A stretch of DNA of 64,000 bases, from assembly GCF_002067275.1 (NCBI RefSeq), contig NZ_MVQX01000013.1, positions 62,001 through 126,000 of the forward strand, in the 5' to 3' direction. Of this stretch, positions 7,195 through 17,478 are shown piece after piece (within the stretch, counting starts at the first letter, position 1; every line of letters begins with the position of its first letter). The translations under genes were made by a program, and so were the position numbers. The notes below the pieces were generated by a model. That model saw only the letters and a program-made list of their open reading frames with translations. It had not been told where the DNA came from and did not search any database. This stretch comes from Methanomethylovorans sp. PtaU1.Bin093 (GTDB taxonomy: Archaea > Halobacteriota > Methanosarcinia > Methanosarcinales > Methanosarcinaceae).

Positions 7195-9133
7195 GCCAAG
7201 ACAAATGAGTCGTGCTTTAATAGTAGGCCACAAAGCTCTCCTTGAAGAAACTATCGATGCTCTTCACAAGGTAAACCTATTTCAGATAGAGGATTATATT
7301 GAGGACGATTCTGGCCTTAAGATCGGCAAGCCATTTGGTGATGTAGATTATGTTTCAAAGACGTTGATCAAGATCAGGTCAATAGCCAGTTTTTTGGAAG
7401 TTAAGAACGAATCTATCGGAAAACAAAAAGTTGTGGCTCTTTCTGATAATCTGGATTCGACTCTTGAACTACTGGACAAGGAAGTGTCCACAAGTATCGA
7501 TAGGAAGAATGCACTGGAGACCCGTGTTAAGGAGATCGAATCCATAAAAAAAGACTTGTTGCCCTTTGTAGATATTCCTCTTGATCTTGACCTGTACCAT
7601 GGGTATGAAAGTCTGGCCGTATTTCCCGGTGTTGCAAAGGGGAATATTGAGAATGAGATATCCGGCATAACGGGGTCGTACGAGTTGTTCTCGGATCCTA
7701 AATCAGGAACTATCGTGCTTTTCGTGCCCAAAAGGTATGCAGAAGATGTTTCTAAAGCTCTTTCTGATCTTGAGTACCGGGAACTTAAAGTCCCTGATCA
7801 GAACGGTATGCCTGCAGGAATCATTTCAATGATCGATGCAGAAAGGACAGACCTTCTCAAGCAGATAGAAGCTGTAGATACAGATATCACAGCACTTAAG
7901 GATAAATATAAGGATTTCATCCTGGCAAGCAATGAGCTGCTTTCCATAGAAACCGATAAATCCGAAGCTCCCCTGCATATTGCAACCTCTGAAAGCGCTT
8001 TCATCATTGAGGGATGGGTTCCTTCAGATAGTTACAATAAGCTTGAAAGAGCTATTTCCAAAGCAACCCAGGATCGTGTGTTCGTAACACAGCAGGAAAT
8101 AGAGCATAAGCAGGAACCAATAGTTCCCGTAGAGTATGACAACCCCAAGATCGTCAGGCCTTTGCAGGAGATCATGAATCTGTATGCACGTCCCAGATAC
8201 AAGGAGATAGACCCTACAAGCCTTATATTCATCACTTTTCCGCTGTTCTATGGAATGATCCTTGGTGATATTGGCTATGCTTTAATTCTTATGGCACTTG
8301 CTTTCTTTATCAAGAAAAAAGTAAGATCTGATGCAGTAAAGCCTCTTATGGATATACTTATCTATTGTCAGATATCTACTTTGATCTTTGGTGTCCTTTA
8401 TGGAGAGTTCTTCGGGTTCCCGCTGGCAGGTATCGCATCTCATGGAGAGGTAGTTGCTGGTTTAATTCCAGGTTTTAATACCATCGATCTTTTTGCCTCC
8501 CCCATAGGCGGAGAGATGGTCACATATCCAATACACAGGACGCACCTCGTTATGACATTAATCGTGCTGACTGTATTGATCGGCGTGATCCATATTAACT
8601 TTGGTTACATCCTAGGATTCATAAACGAGAACAAGAAACATGGTTTTTCTGCAGCGCTCTTTGAGAAAGGAAGCTGGATGATAATTGAAGTTGGAATACT
8701 TCTGACAGTTCTCGGTTATATAGCAGTTTTACCTACAATAATGCTATACGCAGGTGTGATCGTATTTCTAGCAGGTTTTGTGATGCTGCTTAAGGGCGAA
8801 GGCATCAAAGGGCCTGTAGAATTACCTTCTTTACTAAGCAACTCTTTATCCTACACTCGTTTGATAGCTGTAGGATTATCTTCTATCTATATTGCATCTA
8901 CTGTCAATATGATCGCATTCGAGATGATCTGGCCTGAGAAATTCGGCCCTATGACAGTATTTGCAATACTTGTATTCATATTCGGGCATGCTTTAAACAC
9001 TGTCCTGAGTATTATTGCCCCCGGACTGCACGCTTTGAGGTTGCAGTACGTAGAGTTCTTCGGAAAGTTCTACGAGGGTGGCGGACGTAAATATGATCCA
9101 TTTGGATATATAAGAAAATACACGGAGGAATAA
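7187..9133 (+). CDS. ahaI: A-type ATP synthase subunit I (membrane subunit a)
   Basis: A 648-residue protein with a soluble coiled-coil N-terminal half (to about residue 330) and a C-terminal half with seven to eight membrane segments beginning near FITFPLFYGMILGDIGYALI. The Arg in LLSNSLSYTRLIAVGLSS is the conserved arginine at the interface with the c ring that is essential for ion translocation. The start was moved to the ATG at 7187 (MLKPRQMSRAL), after GAGGGCGGT; an upstream TTG at 7172 is in frame but less likely. Confidence 0.95.
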   Translation: MLKPRQMSRALIVGHKALLEETIDALHKVNLFQIEDYIEDDSGLKIGKPFGDVDYVSKTLIKIRSIASFLEVKNESIGKQKVVALSDNLDSTLELLDKEVSTSIDRKNALETRVKEIESIKKDLLPFVDIPLDLDLYHGYESLAVFPGVAKGNIENEISGITGSYELFSDPKSGTIVLFVPKRYAEDVSKALSDLEYRELKVPDQNGMPAGIISMIDAERTDLLKQIEAVDTDITALKDKYKDFILASNELLSIETDKSEAPLHIATSESAFIIEGWVPSDSYNKLERAISKATQDRVFVTQQEIEHKQEPIVPVEYDNPKIVRPLQEIMNLYARPRYKEIDPTSLIFITFPLFYGMILGDIGYALILMALAFFIKKKVRSDAVKPLMDILIYCQISTLIFGVLYGEFFGFPLAGIASHGEVVAGLIPGFNTIDLFASPIGGEMVTYPIHRTHLVMTLIVLTVLIGVIHINFGYILGFINENKKHGFSAALFEKGSWMIIEVGILLTVLGYIAVLPTIMLYAGVIVFLAGFVMLLKGEGIKGPVELPSLLSNSLSYTRLIAVGLSSIYIASTVNMIAFEMIWPEKFGPMTVFAILVFIFGHALNTVLSIIAPGLHALRLQYVEFFGKFYEGGGRKYDPFGYIRKYTEE

Positions 9134-9137
9134 TTAA

Positions 9138-9374
<237 letters not shown>

Positions 9375-9378
9375 GCCG

Positions 9379-9404
9379 ATTTAAGAGCATATTTGCTCTT
9401 AAAT
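9379..9404 (+). promoter_or_regulatory. Intercistronic stem-loop between ahaK and ahaE
   Basis: TTAAGAGCA (9381-9389), loop TATT, TGCTCTTAA (9394-9402) is a perfect nine-pair hairpin that extends to eleven pairs with T9380-A9403 and A9379-T9404, followed by TTTTTAA. It begins four bases after the ahaK stop and ends about 18 bases before the ahaE ATG. It may act as a partial terminator or as an mRNA stabiliser that raises c-subunit output relative to downstream genes. Confidence 0.7.
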
Positions 9405-9422
9405 TTTTAAAAGGTGTTGAGC

Positions 9423-9974
9423 ATGGGACTTGAAACTGTTGTTAAAGATATCATGGATGCTGCTAATGCTGAAGTGTCCAGAATAAAAGCTGAAACAGAT
9501 TCAGAAGTTTTACAGATTGTCGTAGACGCTAAAGACGAAGCTAAGCGCATTATGGGCGAAAGTCTTGCTAAAGCCGAAGATGATATCAAAATGATGAAGC
9601 AGCAAGAGATATCCAGTGCCAATCTTGAAGTGAAACGCACTTTGCTCAATGCACGCAAGGGAATACTCGAAGAAGTGTATGACCGTGCCTTTGAAGCAAT
9701 ATCTTCATTACCTGAGGCCAAGGACAAAGAACTGTTAACAGTTATCCTTAAAAACAATGAAGCCAATGGTAAGAGAATTTATTCCAATGCAAAATCGGAA
9801 AAACTTGTACGGGAATTGTCTTCACTGGAATATGCTGGTAACATTAACTGTGCAGGCGGCGTGGTCATCGAGAACGAAGATGGAACTATCCGTCTTGATT
9901 ATACTTATGATGTGATCCTGAAAAGCGTGAATGAGCAGTTTTTGAAACAGACATCTGACATCTTATTCGGGTGA
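9423..9974 (+). CDS. ahaE: A-type ATP synthase subunit E (peripheral stalk)
   Basis: A 183-residue V-type E subunit: a long charged N-terminal helix (MGLETVVKDIMDAANAEVSR and on) pairing with AhaH, and a globular C-terminal domain ending IRLDYTYDVILKSVNEQFLK. The ATG at 9423 was chosen over an in-frame GTG at 9414 because AAGGTG just upstream would serve as its ribosome binding site. It connects the A1 head to the membrane sector. Confidence 0.92.
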   Translation: MGLETVVKDIMDAANAEVSRIKAETDSEVLQIVVDAKDEAKRIMGESLAKAEDDIKMMKQQEISSANLEVKRTLLNARKGILEEVYDRAFEAISSLPEAKDKELLTVILKNNEANGKRIYSNAKSEKLVRELSSLEYAGNINCAGGVVIENEDGTIRLDYTYDVILKSVNEQFLKQTSDILFG

Positions 9975-9981
9975 TCCTTAA

Positions 9982-11061
9982 ATGCGGTTGTTGCAGAGAT
10001 TGAAGCGGGGAATGAGTACCCAGAAATCACGGCCTCAAGGGAATTCCAACTATGCATATACCACGGCACGTGTCCGTGCAATGAAAAGCAAGTTACTTCC
10101 CAAGGAAACATACCCTAGGCTCATAAATATGCAGATCGATGAGATCACCAGATTTGTCGGAGAGCTGGAATATAAAGAGGATGTTGATTATCTTGCAAGG
10201 TTTTATGAGGGTGTTGACCTCATCGAACATGCATTGAACAGGAATCTTGCTGTGACCTTCACCAAACTTATCAGTATTTCTGAAGGTGAACTTAATTTCC
10301 TTATCTCCGAATATTTAAAGAAATATGATATATGGAACATCAAGACAATCCTTCGTGGAAAATATTGTGGTGCATCAACCGATGAGATTCTTGAAGCAGT
10401 TGTTGCAGCAGGTCGCCTTACTTATACTTTTACTTCGGAATTGGCTGCAAAGCCCACTTATGAGGATGTCATCGCATCTCTGTCGACAAGTGAATATGCA
10501 TCTATTCTGAAGGATTATGATGGTACGAACCTGTCGGTGATAGAGAACCGCCTTGATAAGAAGTATTATCAAGACCTATTCACAGCCATCGGGGACCCAA
10601 AATCCAAAGACAGAAAACTTTTCAGTAAATTCATCAGAACTGACATCGACATGAAGAACCTGATCACATTGTTCAGGCTTAAAAAATACAAGGTCAATGA
10701 TCCGGAAACGGCAGATCTGATCCTAGATGGCGGACTCAGACTGAAATATAAGGAAGTCGAGAAAATGATGCCTCTTGCCTTTGAAGATTTCCTTACGGAA
10801 CTGGAGAATACCTCGTACTGGGAAGAATTATCTGACTGTTGTGGGCCCAACATGGATTCTCTTACAGATGTAGAAACAAAGCTAAAGAAACTTAGGCTGA
10901 AAACAGCAGCAAGCTTTTCTCATGTATATCCTCTTTCAATCGTACCTATCATGGATTACATCCTGAGTAAGGAGAATGAGGTTAACAACCTGCGTATAAT
11001 CATTCGTGGGAAGGCAGTTGGTCTAAGTGATGAAGAAATAAAGAGTCAGTTGGTGATCTGA
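9982..11061 (+). CDS. ahaC: A-type ATP synthase subunit C
   Basis: A 359-residue protein of the V-ATPase d/AC39 family, the socket that couples the central stalk to the c ring. The internal three-fold repeat typical of the family is visible as helical segments with recurring [16 protein letters not shown] and LSDEEI/ASTDEIL motifs. The ATG follows GGTGATC at good spacing; an internal ATG at 10012 (MSTQKSRP) is an alternative. The stop overlaps the ahaF start by one base. Confidence 0.93.
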   Translation: MRLLQRLKRGMSTQKSRPQGNSNYAYTTARVRAMKSKLLPKETYPRLINMQIDEITRFVGELEYKEDVDYLARFYEGVDLIEHALNRNLAVTFTKLISISEGELNFLISEYLKKYDIWNIKTILRGKYCGASTDEILEAVVAAGRLTYTFTSELAAKPTYEDVIASLSTSEYASILKDYDGTNLSVIENRLDKKYYQDLFTAIGDPKSKDRKLFSKFIRTDIDMKNLITLFRLKKYKVNDPETADLILDGGLRLKYKEVEKMMPLAFEDFLTELENTSYWEELSDCCGPNMDSLTDVETKLKKLRLKTAASFSHVYPLSIVPIMDYILSKENEVNNLRIIIRGKAVGLSDEEIKSQLVI

Positions 11062-11363
11062 TGGAGCTTGCAGTGGTAGGTAGCAGCGAGTTTGTCACTG
11101 GATTCAGACTGGCTGGAATTAAGAAGATCTTTGAAGTTAATAACCATGTAGAACTTGAACCTACTGTAAAAAAGGTGCTAGAGGATAGGGATATCGGAAT
11201 ACTTGTGTTACATGGAGATGACCTGTCCAAACTACCGGAGATGTTGAGGAACACGATCAATGAATCTGTTGAACCGACTGTTGTTACTCTGGGAGGTAGT
11301 GGTCAAAGTTCGAATTTAAGGGAAAAGATAAAACAATCGGTAGGTGTAGATCTGTGGAAATAA
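11061..11363 (+). CDS. ahaF: A-type ATP synthase subunit F
   Basis: A 100-residue protein with the V-type F fold: [20 protein letters not shown] is the family N-terminus, and [11 protein letters not shown] and TVVTLGG are the central strands. It sits with subunit D in the central rotor. The start overlaps the ahaC stop (TGATG), and the end overlaps ahaA by ten bases. Confidence 0.94.
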   Translation: MELAVVGSSEFVTGFRLAGIKKIFEVNNHVELEPTVKKVLEDRDIGILVLHGDDLSKLPEMLRNTINESVEPTVVTLGGSGQSSNLREKIKQSVGVDLWK

Positions 11364-13090
11364 AAGGTGAAATTTATCGTGTGGCTGGACCAGTCGTTAC
11401 TATTATCGGTATCAAGCCAAAGATGTATGATGTGGTCAAGGTTGGTCACGAAGGATTGATGGGCGAGGTCATCAGGATCGAAGGTGACAAGGCCACAGTT
11501 CAGGTATACGAGGATACATCTGGCATCAAGCCGGGTGAGCCTGTGGAGAATACTGGTATGTCCCTTTCAGTGGAACTCGGTCCTGGTCTGCTTGAAAGTA
11601 TTTATGATGGTATTCAGAGACCTTTAAAGGTTCTCCAGGAGAAAATGGGAGATTTCATTCAGAGGGGTGTAACTGCCAACGGACTTGACAGGGACAAGAA
11701 ATGGGATTTCAAACCAGTTGTCAGTATAGGGGATAAGGTAAAAGGTGGAGAAGTTATCGGTCTTGTACAGGAAACCGAGAACATCGAGCACAAGATCATG
11801 GTCCCTCCCAAAGTATCAGGTACAGTGTCTGAAATAAAAAGCGGTAAGTTCACTGTTGATGAGACTATTTGTGTTCTTGCAGACGGCACTGAACTGCAGA
11901 TGATGCAGAAGTGGCCTGTCAGAGCACCAAGGCCAGTAAGCAAGAAGCTCTTACCTAAGACTCCCCTTATCACAGGTCAGAGAATTCTCGACGGACTTTT
12001 CCCGGTTGCAAAAGGCGGTACTGCTGCGATCCCAGGACCATTCGGTTCAGGAAAGACAGTTACTCAGCAACAGCTTGCTAAGTGGAGTGATACGGACATT
12101 GTGGTCTACATAGGTTGCGGAGAGCGTGGGAACGAGATGGCTGATGTACTTAATGAGTTCCCTGAACTGCAGGACCCTAAGACCGGCCGTCCGCTGATGG
12201 AGCGTACTGTGCTCATCGCAAATACTTCGAACATGCCGGTGGCTGCCCGTGAGGCATCTGTGTATACTGGTATCACCATTGCTGAATACTACCGTGACAT
12301 GGGATATGATGTGTCCCTTATGGCAGACTCCTCTTCCAGATGGGCAGAGGCTATGAGAGAAATTTCCTCAAGGCTTGAAGAAATGCCTGGTGAGGAAGGT
12401 TATCCTGCGTATCTGTCAGCAAGGCTATCTGAATTCTATGAAAGGGCAGGTTATGTGAAATCCCTTGCAGGAGTAAATGGTTCCATTACAGTTATCGGTG
12501 CAGTTTCCCCACCTGGTGGCGACTTCTCCGAACCGGTCACACAGAACACTTTACGTATCGTGAAGGTTTTCTGGGCTCTTGATGCTAAGCTTGCACAAAG
12601 AAGGCACTTCCCATCCATTAACTGGCTGACAAGTTACAGTCTTTACAGCAACTCACTATCAGGATGGTTCGCTGAAAATGTAGCTCCAGACTGGACCGCT
12701 CTCAGAGATAATGCAATGGACCTGTTGCAGCGCGAATCCGAGCTGCAGGAAATTGTGCAGCTCGTGGGTTCGGATGCTCTTCCTGAGGACCAGCAGCTGG
12801 TCCTGGAAATATGCCGCATGATCCGTGAATACTTCCTGCAGCAGAATGCATACCATCCTGTGGACACTTACTGTTCATTCGATAAGCAGTACAAGTTGCT
12901 GAAGGCAATTTCAAAGTACAGTGACATGGCAACAACTGCTCTTACGGCAGGTGTTCCAATGAAGGATATTCTGTCCCTTCAGTCCAAGGACGAACTAGCA
13001 AAGGTCAAATTCGAAGAAGACTTCGACAAAGCACTTGATGCGGTCCTGAAAAAGATGGATTCTGAGTTCGCAGATCTCGGAGGCAATTAA
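11354..13090 (+). CDS. ahaA: A-type ATP synthase catalytic subunit A
   Basis: The 578-residue catalytic subunit. The phosphate-binding loop is GPFGSGKTV, the archaeal A-subunit form, preceded by the inserted non-homologous region typical of A/V types. The sequence [20 protein letters not shown] and [10 protein letters not shown] are other catalytic-face blocks. It starts with GTG at 11354, in [15 protein letters not shown], overlapping ahaF. No intein is present. Only one base separates its stop from ahaB. Confidence 0.97.
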   Translation: MEIKGEIYRVAGPVVTIIGIKPKMYDVVKVGHEGLMGEVIRIEGDKATVQVYEDTSGIKPGEPVENTGMSLSVELGPGLLESIYDGIQRPLKVLQEKMGDFIQRGVTANGLDRDKKWDFKPVVSIGDKVKGGEVIGLVQETENIEHKIMVPPKVSGTVSEIKSGKFTVDETICVLADGTELQMMQKWPVRAPRPVSKKLLPKTPLITGQRILDGLFPVAKGGTAAIPGPFGSGKTVTQQQLAKWSDTDIVVYIGCGERGNEMADVLNEFPELQDPKTGRPLMERTVLIANTSNMPVAAREASVYTGITIAEYYRDMGYDVSLMADSSSRWAEAMREISSRLEEMPGEEGYPAYLSARLSEFYERAGYVKSLAGVNGSITVIGAVSPPGGDFSEPVTQNTLRIVKVFWALDAKLAQRRHFPSINWLTSYSLYSNSLSGWFAENVAPDWTALRDNAMDLLQRESELQEIVQLVGSDALPEDQQLVLEICRMIREYFLQQNAYHPVDTYCSFDKQYKLLKAISKYSDMATTALTAGVPMKDILSLQSKDELAKVKFEEDFDKALDAVLKKMDSEFADLGGN

Positions 13091-13091
13091 A

Positions 13092-14474
13092 ATGACCAAG
13101 GAATATAAGACTATAGTAGAGATATCAGGTCCTCTCATATTCATCGAGAAAACCGAACCAGTGGGTTACGGTGAACTTGTGAATATCAACCTGCCGGATG
13201 GCAGCACCAAAAGAGGTCAGGTACTCGATACATCAGCTGACATAGTAGCTGTACAGGTCTTCGAAGGTACCGGCGGACTTAATGAGGAATCAGGGGTTGT
13301 ATTTACCGGCGAGACCATTAAGCTGCCTGTTTCAAAGGACATGCTGGGTCGTATCCTTTCAGGCTCCGGTGAGCCTCTTGATGGCGGGCCTCGCATAGTT
13401 CCGGAAGACAGGATAGATGTGAACGGTGCTTCAATGAACCCGTATTCAAGGATGCCCCCCGAGGAGTTCATCCAGACGGGTATCTCCACGATCGATGGAA
13501 CTAACACGCTCGTAAGAGGCCAGAAACTGCCTATCTTCTCAGGTTCCGGTCTTCCGCACAACGAGATCGCTCTGCAGATCGCAAGACAGGCAAAGGTGCC
13601 AGGCTCAGAAGAAGCTTTTGCAGTAGTGTTTGCTGCAATGGGCATTACCAACGAGGAAGCGCAGTACTTCATGGAGGATTTCGAAAAGACCGGTGCACTG
13701 GAAAGAGCAGTGGTGTTCCTGAACCTTGCAGATGACCCTGCGGTCGAGCGTATCATTACTCCAAGGATGGCTCTTACAGCAGCTGAGTATCTTGCATATC
13801 AACATGATATGCACGTGCTTGTTATCCTCACGGACATCACCAACTATTGTGAGGCATTGCGTCAGATGGGTGCAGCCCGTGAAGAAGTGCCTGGACGTAG
13901 AGGTTATCCTGGTTACATGTACACCGATCTGGCATCCCTCTATGAGCGTGCAGGTGTCATAAAAGGCACGAAAGGGTCTGTCACACAGTTCTCAATTCTT
14001 ACAATGCCCGGTGACGATATTACTCACCCCATTCCTGACCTTTCCGGTTACATCACCGAAGGTCAGATAGTGGTTTCAAGAGAATTGCACAGAAAAGGTA
14101 TCTACCCCCCTATCAATGTGCTGCCCTCTCTGTCCCGTCTTATGAACTCCGGTATCGGTGCAGGTAAGACCAGGGATGATCACAAGGCAGTTTCAGACCA
14201 GATGTATGCAGCATACGCAGAAGGTCGTGATCTGAGAGGTCTGGTGGCTATCGTAGGTAAGGAAGCATTGTCTGAGAGGGACCAGAGGATCCTTGAATTC
14301 GCAGATCTTTTCGAGGACAGATTCGTGCGTCAGGGAAGGAACGAGGACAGATCAATCGAAGATACTCTGAACGTTGCATGGTCTATTCTTTCAGAGCTTC
14401 CTGAAGCGCTGCTCACAAGAGTAGACAACAAGTTCATAGACAAGTACCATCCCGCTCACAAGAAGAGCAACTAA
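13092..14474 (+). CDS. ahaB: A-type ATP synthase regulatory subunit B
   Basis: The 460-residue non-catalytic nucleotide-binding subunit. The P-loop position reads [12 protein letters not shown], the degenerate form that marks B subunits, with no [23 protein letters not shown] and the [20 protein letters not shown] block are characteristic. It alternates with AhaA in the A3B3 head. Confidence 0.97.
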   Translation: MTKEYKTIVEISGPLIFIEKTEPVGYGELVNINLPDGSTKRGQVLDTSADIVAVQVFEGTGGLNEESGVVFTGETIKLPVSKDMLGRILSGSGEPLDGGPRIVPEDRIDVNGASMNPYSRMPPEEFIQTGISTIDGTNTLVRGQKLPIFSGSGLPHNEIALQIARQAKVPGSEEAFAVVFAAMGITNEEAQYFMEDFEKTGALERAVVFLNLADDPAVERIITPRMALTAAEYLAYQHDMHVLVILTDITNYCEALRQMGAAREEVPGRRGYPGYMYTDLASLYERAGVIKGTKGSVTQFSILTMPGDDITHPIPDLSGYITEGQIVVSRELHRKGIYPPINVLPSLSRLMNSGIGAGKTRDDHKAVSDQMYAAYAEGRDLRGLVAIVGKEALSERDQRILEFADLFEDRFVRQGRNEDRSIEDTLNVAWSILSELPEALLTRVDNKFIDKYHPAHKKSN

Positions 14475-14494
14475 AGGGAACTTGGTGAAAGAAC

Positions 14495-15112
14495 ATGGGC
14501 GCAAAGGATATTAAACCAACGCGGTCCGAGCTTATAGAGCTCAAAAAGAAGATCAAGCTATCTCAGAGTGGTCACAAGCTGCTCAAAATGAAGAGGGACG
14601 GTTTGATCCTTGAGTTCTTCGATATCTTGAGCAAAGCAAAGGATGTCAGGTCTGAGCTGGACAAAGCCTATGAGGTGGCCAATAAGAAGATAGGTCTCGC
14701 AAATGCTGTTGACGGTATAATTACCGTCAAATCCACAGCTTTCGCCCTGCAGAACATTCCCCAGATCGAACTTGAAAGCCGGAACATAATGGGTGTCGTG
14801 GTCCCTAAGATCGAGTCTTCCAGTGTGCGTAAATCCATAGAGGAACGCGGCTATGGTATATTGGGAACCAGTTCCTATACCGATGAAGCCGCAGATGCCT
14901 ATGAGAAACTGGTGGAGAACATCATCGTTGCAGCAGAGATCGAAACCACTATGAAGAAACTGCTCGATGATATAGAAAAGACCAAGCGCCGTGTAAATGC
15001 TCTTGAGTTCAAGGTAATTCCTGAACTGCAGGAATCTATGGACTTCATAAGACTACGTCTTGAAGAGATGGAAAGAGAGAACACTTTCAGGCTCAAGAAG
15101 ATCAAAGGATAA
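14495..15112 (+). CDS. ahaD: A-type ATP synthase subunit D (central stalk)
   Basis: A 205-residue rotor shaft protein with long N- and C-terminal helices: KPTRSELIELKKKIKLSQSG is the conserved N-terminus, and KKTKRRVNALEFKVIPELQ-type sequence is present near residues 165-185 (TKRRVNALEFKVIPEL). It forms the coiled coil inside the A3B3 head. Confidence 0.95.
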   Translation: MGAKDIKPTRSELIELKKKIKLSQSGHKLLKMKRDGLILEFFDILSKAKDVRSELDKAYEVANKKIGLANAVDGIITVKSTAFALQNIPQIELESRNIMGVVVPKIESSSVRKSIEERGYGILGTSSYTDEAADAYEKLVENIIVAAEIETTMKKLLDDIEKTKRRVNALEFKVIPELQESMDFIRLRLEEMERENTFRLKKIKG

Positions 15113-15123
15113 GATTCTCATAT

Positions 15124-15306
15124 ATGGGATCTGGAAAATCTGAAGATGATCGGCCCAACTTGGTCGATCGTTTTTTTACAGAACTTGGGAAACCCCATAA
15201 CCGGGCACGGATTTTAAGGTGGGCCTGGTTCATCTCACTGTTTATATTGGTTATGGGTTATATCCTCATATTTTTACATCTCACGGGCAGACTAGATCTT
15301 CGATGA
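15124..15306 (+). CDS. ahaG: Small membrane protein AhaG, end of ATP synthase operon
   Basis: A 60-residue protein with one membrane helix (AWFISLFILVMGYILIFLHL) after a polar N-terminus. It is found at the end of the aha operons of Methanosarcina, where it is called AhaG; its role is not established. It is followed within nine bases by the end of a convergent gene. Confidence 0.85.
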   Translation: MGSGKSEDDRPNLVDRFFTELGKPHNRARILRWAWFISLFILVMGYILIFLHLTGRLDLR

Positions 15307-15314
15307 TAATTTTC

Positions 15315-15806
15315 CTACTTTTTCATAGATCTTAATTTTTCTAATACGTTCTGAGCATGGTCTTTTGTCTTTACATTATCCCAGATGTTCGTAATATTAC
15401 CTTCCGTGTCAATGAGGAATGTTGTTCTTACAGTACCCATGGATTCCTTACCCATGAACTTTTTCAGGCGCCATACATCATACAGCTTATGCACAGTGAT
15501 TTCCATGTCAGAGAGCAATGTGATTGTAAGTTCTTTTTTCTCAATGAACTTCTGATGCGATGCCATACTGTCCCGGCTCACGCCTAGGATCATTGCCCCT
15601 TCATCTTCAAATGCGGCTTTAAGGGAAGTGAAGTCTTGAGCCTCCTTAGTACATCCTGCTGTATTGTCGCGGGGATAAAAATACAGTACGATCCATTTTC
15701 CCTTAAGGTCTTTCAGACATATCTCTTTTCCATCTTGGTCGGGCAGACAGAACAAAGGAGCTTGTTGGCCTTCTGACAGCGAGTTCTCAGACATTGTATC
15801 TTCCAT
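15315..15806 (-). CDS. bcp: Thioredoxin-dependent peroxiredoxin, Bcp type
   Basis: A 163-residue peroxiredoxin that reduces hydroperoxides. The peroxidatic cysteine is in YPRDNTAGCTKEAQDF (PxxxTxxC), without a second cysteine five residues later, so it looks like a 1-Cys or atypical form with the resolving cysteine elsewhere or supplied by a partner. LFCLPDQDGKEICLKDLKGK is the usual N-terminus. It is convergent with ahaG and divergent from lysA across a 139-base spacer. Confidence 0.92.
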   Translation of the reverse strand: MEDTMSENSLSEGQQAPLFCLPDQDGKEICLKDLKGKWIVLYFYPRDNTAGCTKEAQDFTSLKAAFEDEGAMILGVSRDSMASHQKFIEKKELTITLLSDMEITVHKLYDVWRLKKFMGKESMGTVRTTFLIDTEGNITNIWDNVKTKDHAQNVLEKLRSMKK

Positions 15807-15945
15807 TGTATATGGTCTTATTTTATTTATAATTAGGAACTGATCATGGATTTTCCAATGAGTATTTATCCAAGCAGGTATAGTTTATTCCGTTTATCAC
15901 TATATGACGATACATATACAGCCTTTTTGGCTTAGAGGGTAGAAA

Positions 15946-17208
15946 ATGGTATCAAAAGTACTGCCTTTCACAAAAGAAACGATCTCGGAGATAGTTGCAC
16001 AATACCCCACGCCTTTCCACCTGTATGATGAGCAAGGGATTCGGGAGAACGCCCGCAGGCTCAAGGAAGCCTTCGGCATATTGGAGGGATTCCAGGAATT
16101 CTTTGCTGTGAAAGCTCTTCCAAACCCCTATATCATGAAGATCCTCAAGAAAGAGGGTTTTGGGGCCGATTGCAGTTCTTTGCCGGAGTTATTGCTTGCA
16201 GAGAAGACCGGGATCATGGGAGAACACATCATGTTCAGTTCCAATGATACTCCGGCAGAGGAGTTCAGAAAGGCAAAGGAACTGGGTGCCATAATAAACC
16301 TCGATGATATCAGCCACATCAAATTCCTGGAAGATGAGGCAGGTCTGCCGGAGCTCGTATGCTGCAGGTATAATCCGGGCCCTCTTAAGGAAGGCAATGC
16401 AATAATCGGCACACCGGAGGAAGCCAAGTATGGCTTTACCCGTGAGCAGCTCTTTGAGGGCTACAGGTACATGAGGGATAAAGGTGTGAAGAGGTTTGGT
16501 CTGCATACCATGGTGGCATCCAACGAGTTGAACCCACAGTACTTTGTAGAAACCGCAAAGATACTCTTTGAACTCATAGCTGATATTTCCAGGGAGCTTT
16601 GCATAAGGTTCGAGTTCGTGAACCTGGGAGGAGGTATTGGCATACCATACCGTCCCGAGCAGGAGCCTGTGCCTTATGATGTCATTGCAAGAGGTGTCAG
16701 GGAGGAGTATGCAAAGATCATTGAGGCGAGCGGTTTGGCTCCTCTTAAGATATATCTTGAATGCGGGCGTGTAATTACCGGACCTTATGGCTACCTTATC
16801 ACAACAGTCAGGCATCTGAAGCACATCTATAAAGACTATGTAGGTACTGATGCTTCCATGGCAAATCTCATGAGGCCGGGGATATATGGTGCATATCATC
16901 ATATCACCGTTCTTGGTAAGGAGAACGAGGAGCCACGGTTCAAGTACGATGTCACGGGTTCTCTGTGTGAGAACAATGACAAGTTTGCCATCGACAGGAT
17001 GCTTCCGCAAGTGAAGCGCGGTGATATCCTGGTCATCCATGACACCGGAGCTCATGGTTATGCTATGGGTTTCAACTACAATGGTAAACTCCGGTCCGCA
17101 GAGATCCTGTTAAGACAAGATGGCAGCTTCGTGCAGATCCGCAGGGCTGAAACTGTGGATGACTATTTTGCGACGCTGGATATGGATAGTATAAATAGTT
17201 TTAGTTAA
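15946..17208 (+). CDS. lysA: Diaminopimelate decarboxylase-like PLP enzyme
   Basis: A fold-type III PLP enzyme of 420 residues, the last step of lysine synthesis if the LysA call is right. The PLP lysine lies in FFAVKALPNPYI (about residue 52); the glycine-rich phosphate-binding segment is NLGGGIGIPYRPEQ; the C-terminal active-site region has SLCENNDKFAID, where Cys and Glu are standard, followed by DTGAHGYAMGFNYNG. It stands alone in its transcription unit, with a hairpin terminator after the stop. Related decarboxylases with other substrates cannot be fully excluded. Confidence 0.85.
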   Translation: MVSKVLPFTKETISEIVAQYPTPFHLYDEQGIRENARRLKEAFGILEGFQEFFAVKALPNPYIMKILKKEGFGADCSSLPELLLAEKTGIMGEHIMFSSNDTPAEEFRKAKELGAIINLDDISHIKFLEDEAGLPELVCCRYNPGPLKEGNAIIGTPEEAKYGFTREQLFEGYRYMRDKGVKRFGLHTMVASNELNPQYFVETAKILFELIADISRELCIRFEFVNLGGGIGIPYRPEQEPVPYDVIARGVREEYAKIIEASGLAPLKIYLECGRVITGPYGYLITTVRHLKHIYKDYVGTDASMANLMRPGIYGAYHHITVLGKENEEPRFKYDVTGSLCENNDKFAIDRMLPQVKRGDILVIHDTGAHGYAMGFNYNGKLRSAEILLRQDGSFVQIRRAETVDDYFATLDMDSINSFS

Positions 17209-17220
17209 ACTGCAGTTTAT

Positions 17221-17248
17221 GCTGGATATGAATTTCCAGCACTTTTAT
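17221..17248 (+). terminator. Hairpin terminator after lysA
   Basis: GCTGGA (17221-17226), loop TATGAATT, TCCAGC (17235-17240), then ACTTTTAT. A six-pair stem followed by a short T-run, 12 bases past the lysA stop. Confidence 0.65.
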
Positions 17249-17478
17249 ATCTTCCATTCTGTATCTTCTGCCAAAGATCACACATCTCTGAGGTTGAAAG
17301 TATAATGAGCATCTTTACTAACCCTCATGCAGCATGCTTATGTTTTTGATCGGTGACATCTGCCAGAATAAATAAATATCTTCTTTTCCTTTCACTGAGG
17401 TGAGTCTTATATACAGGGCCACTAAAAAAGATCCTGGAACTGCTCATTTACATAAGTATATTTCAAAGGGTTCTTTTT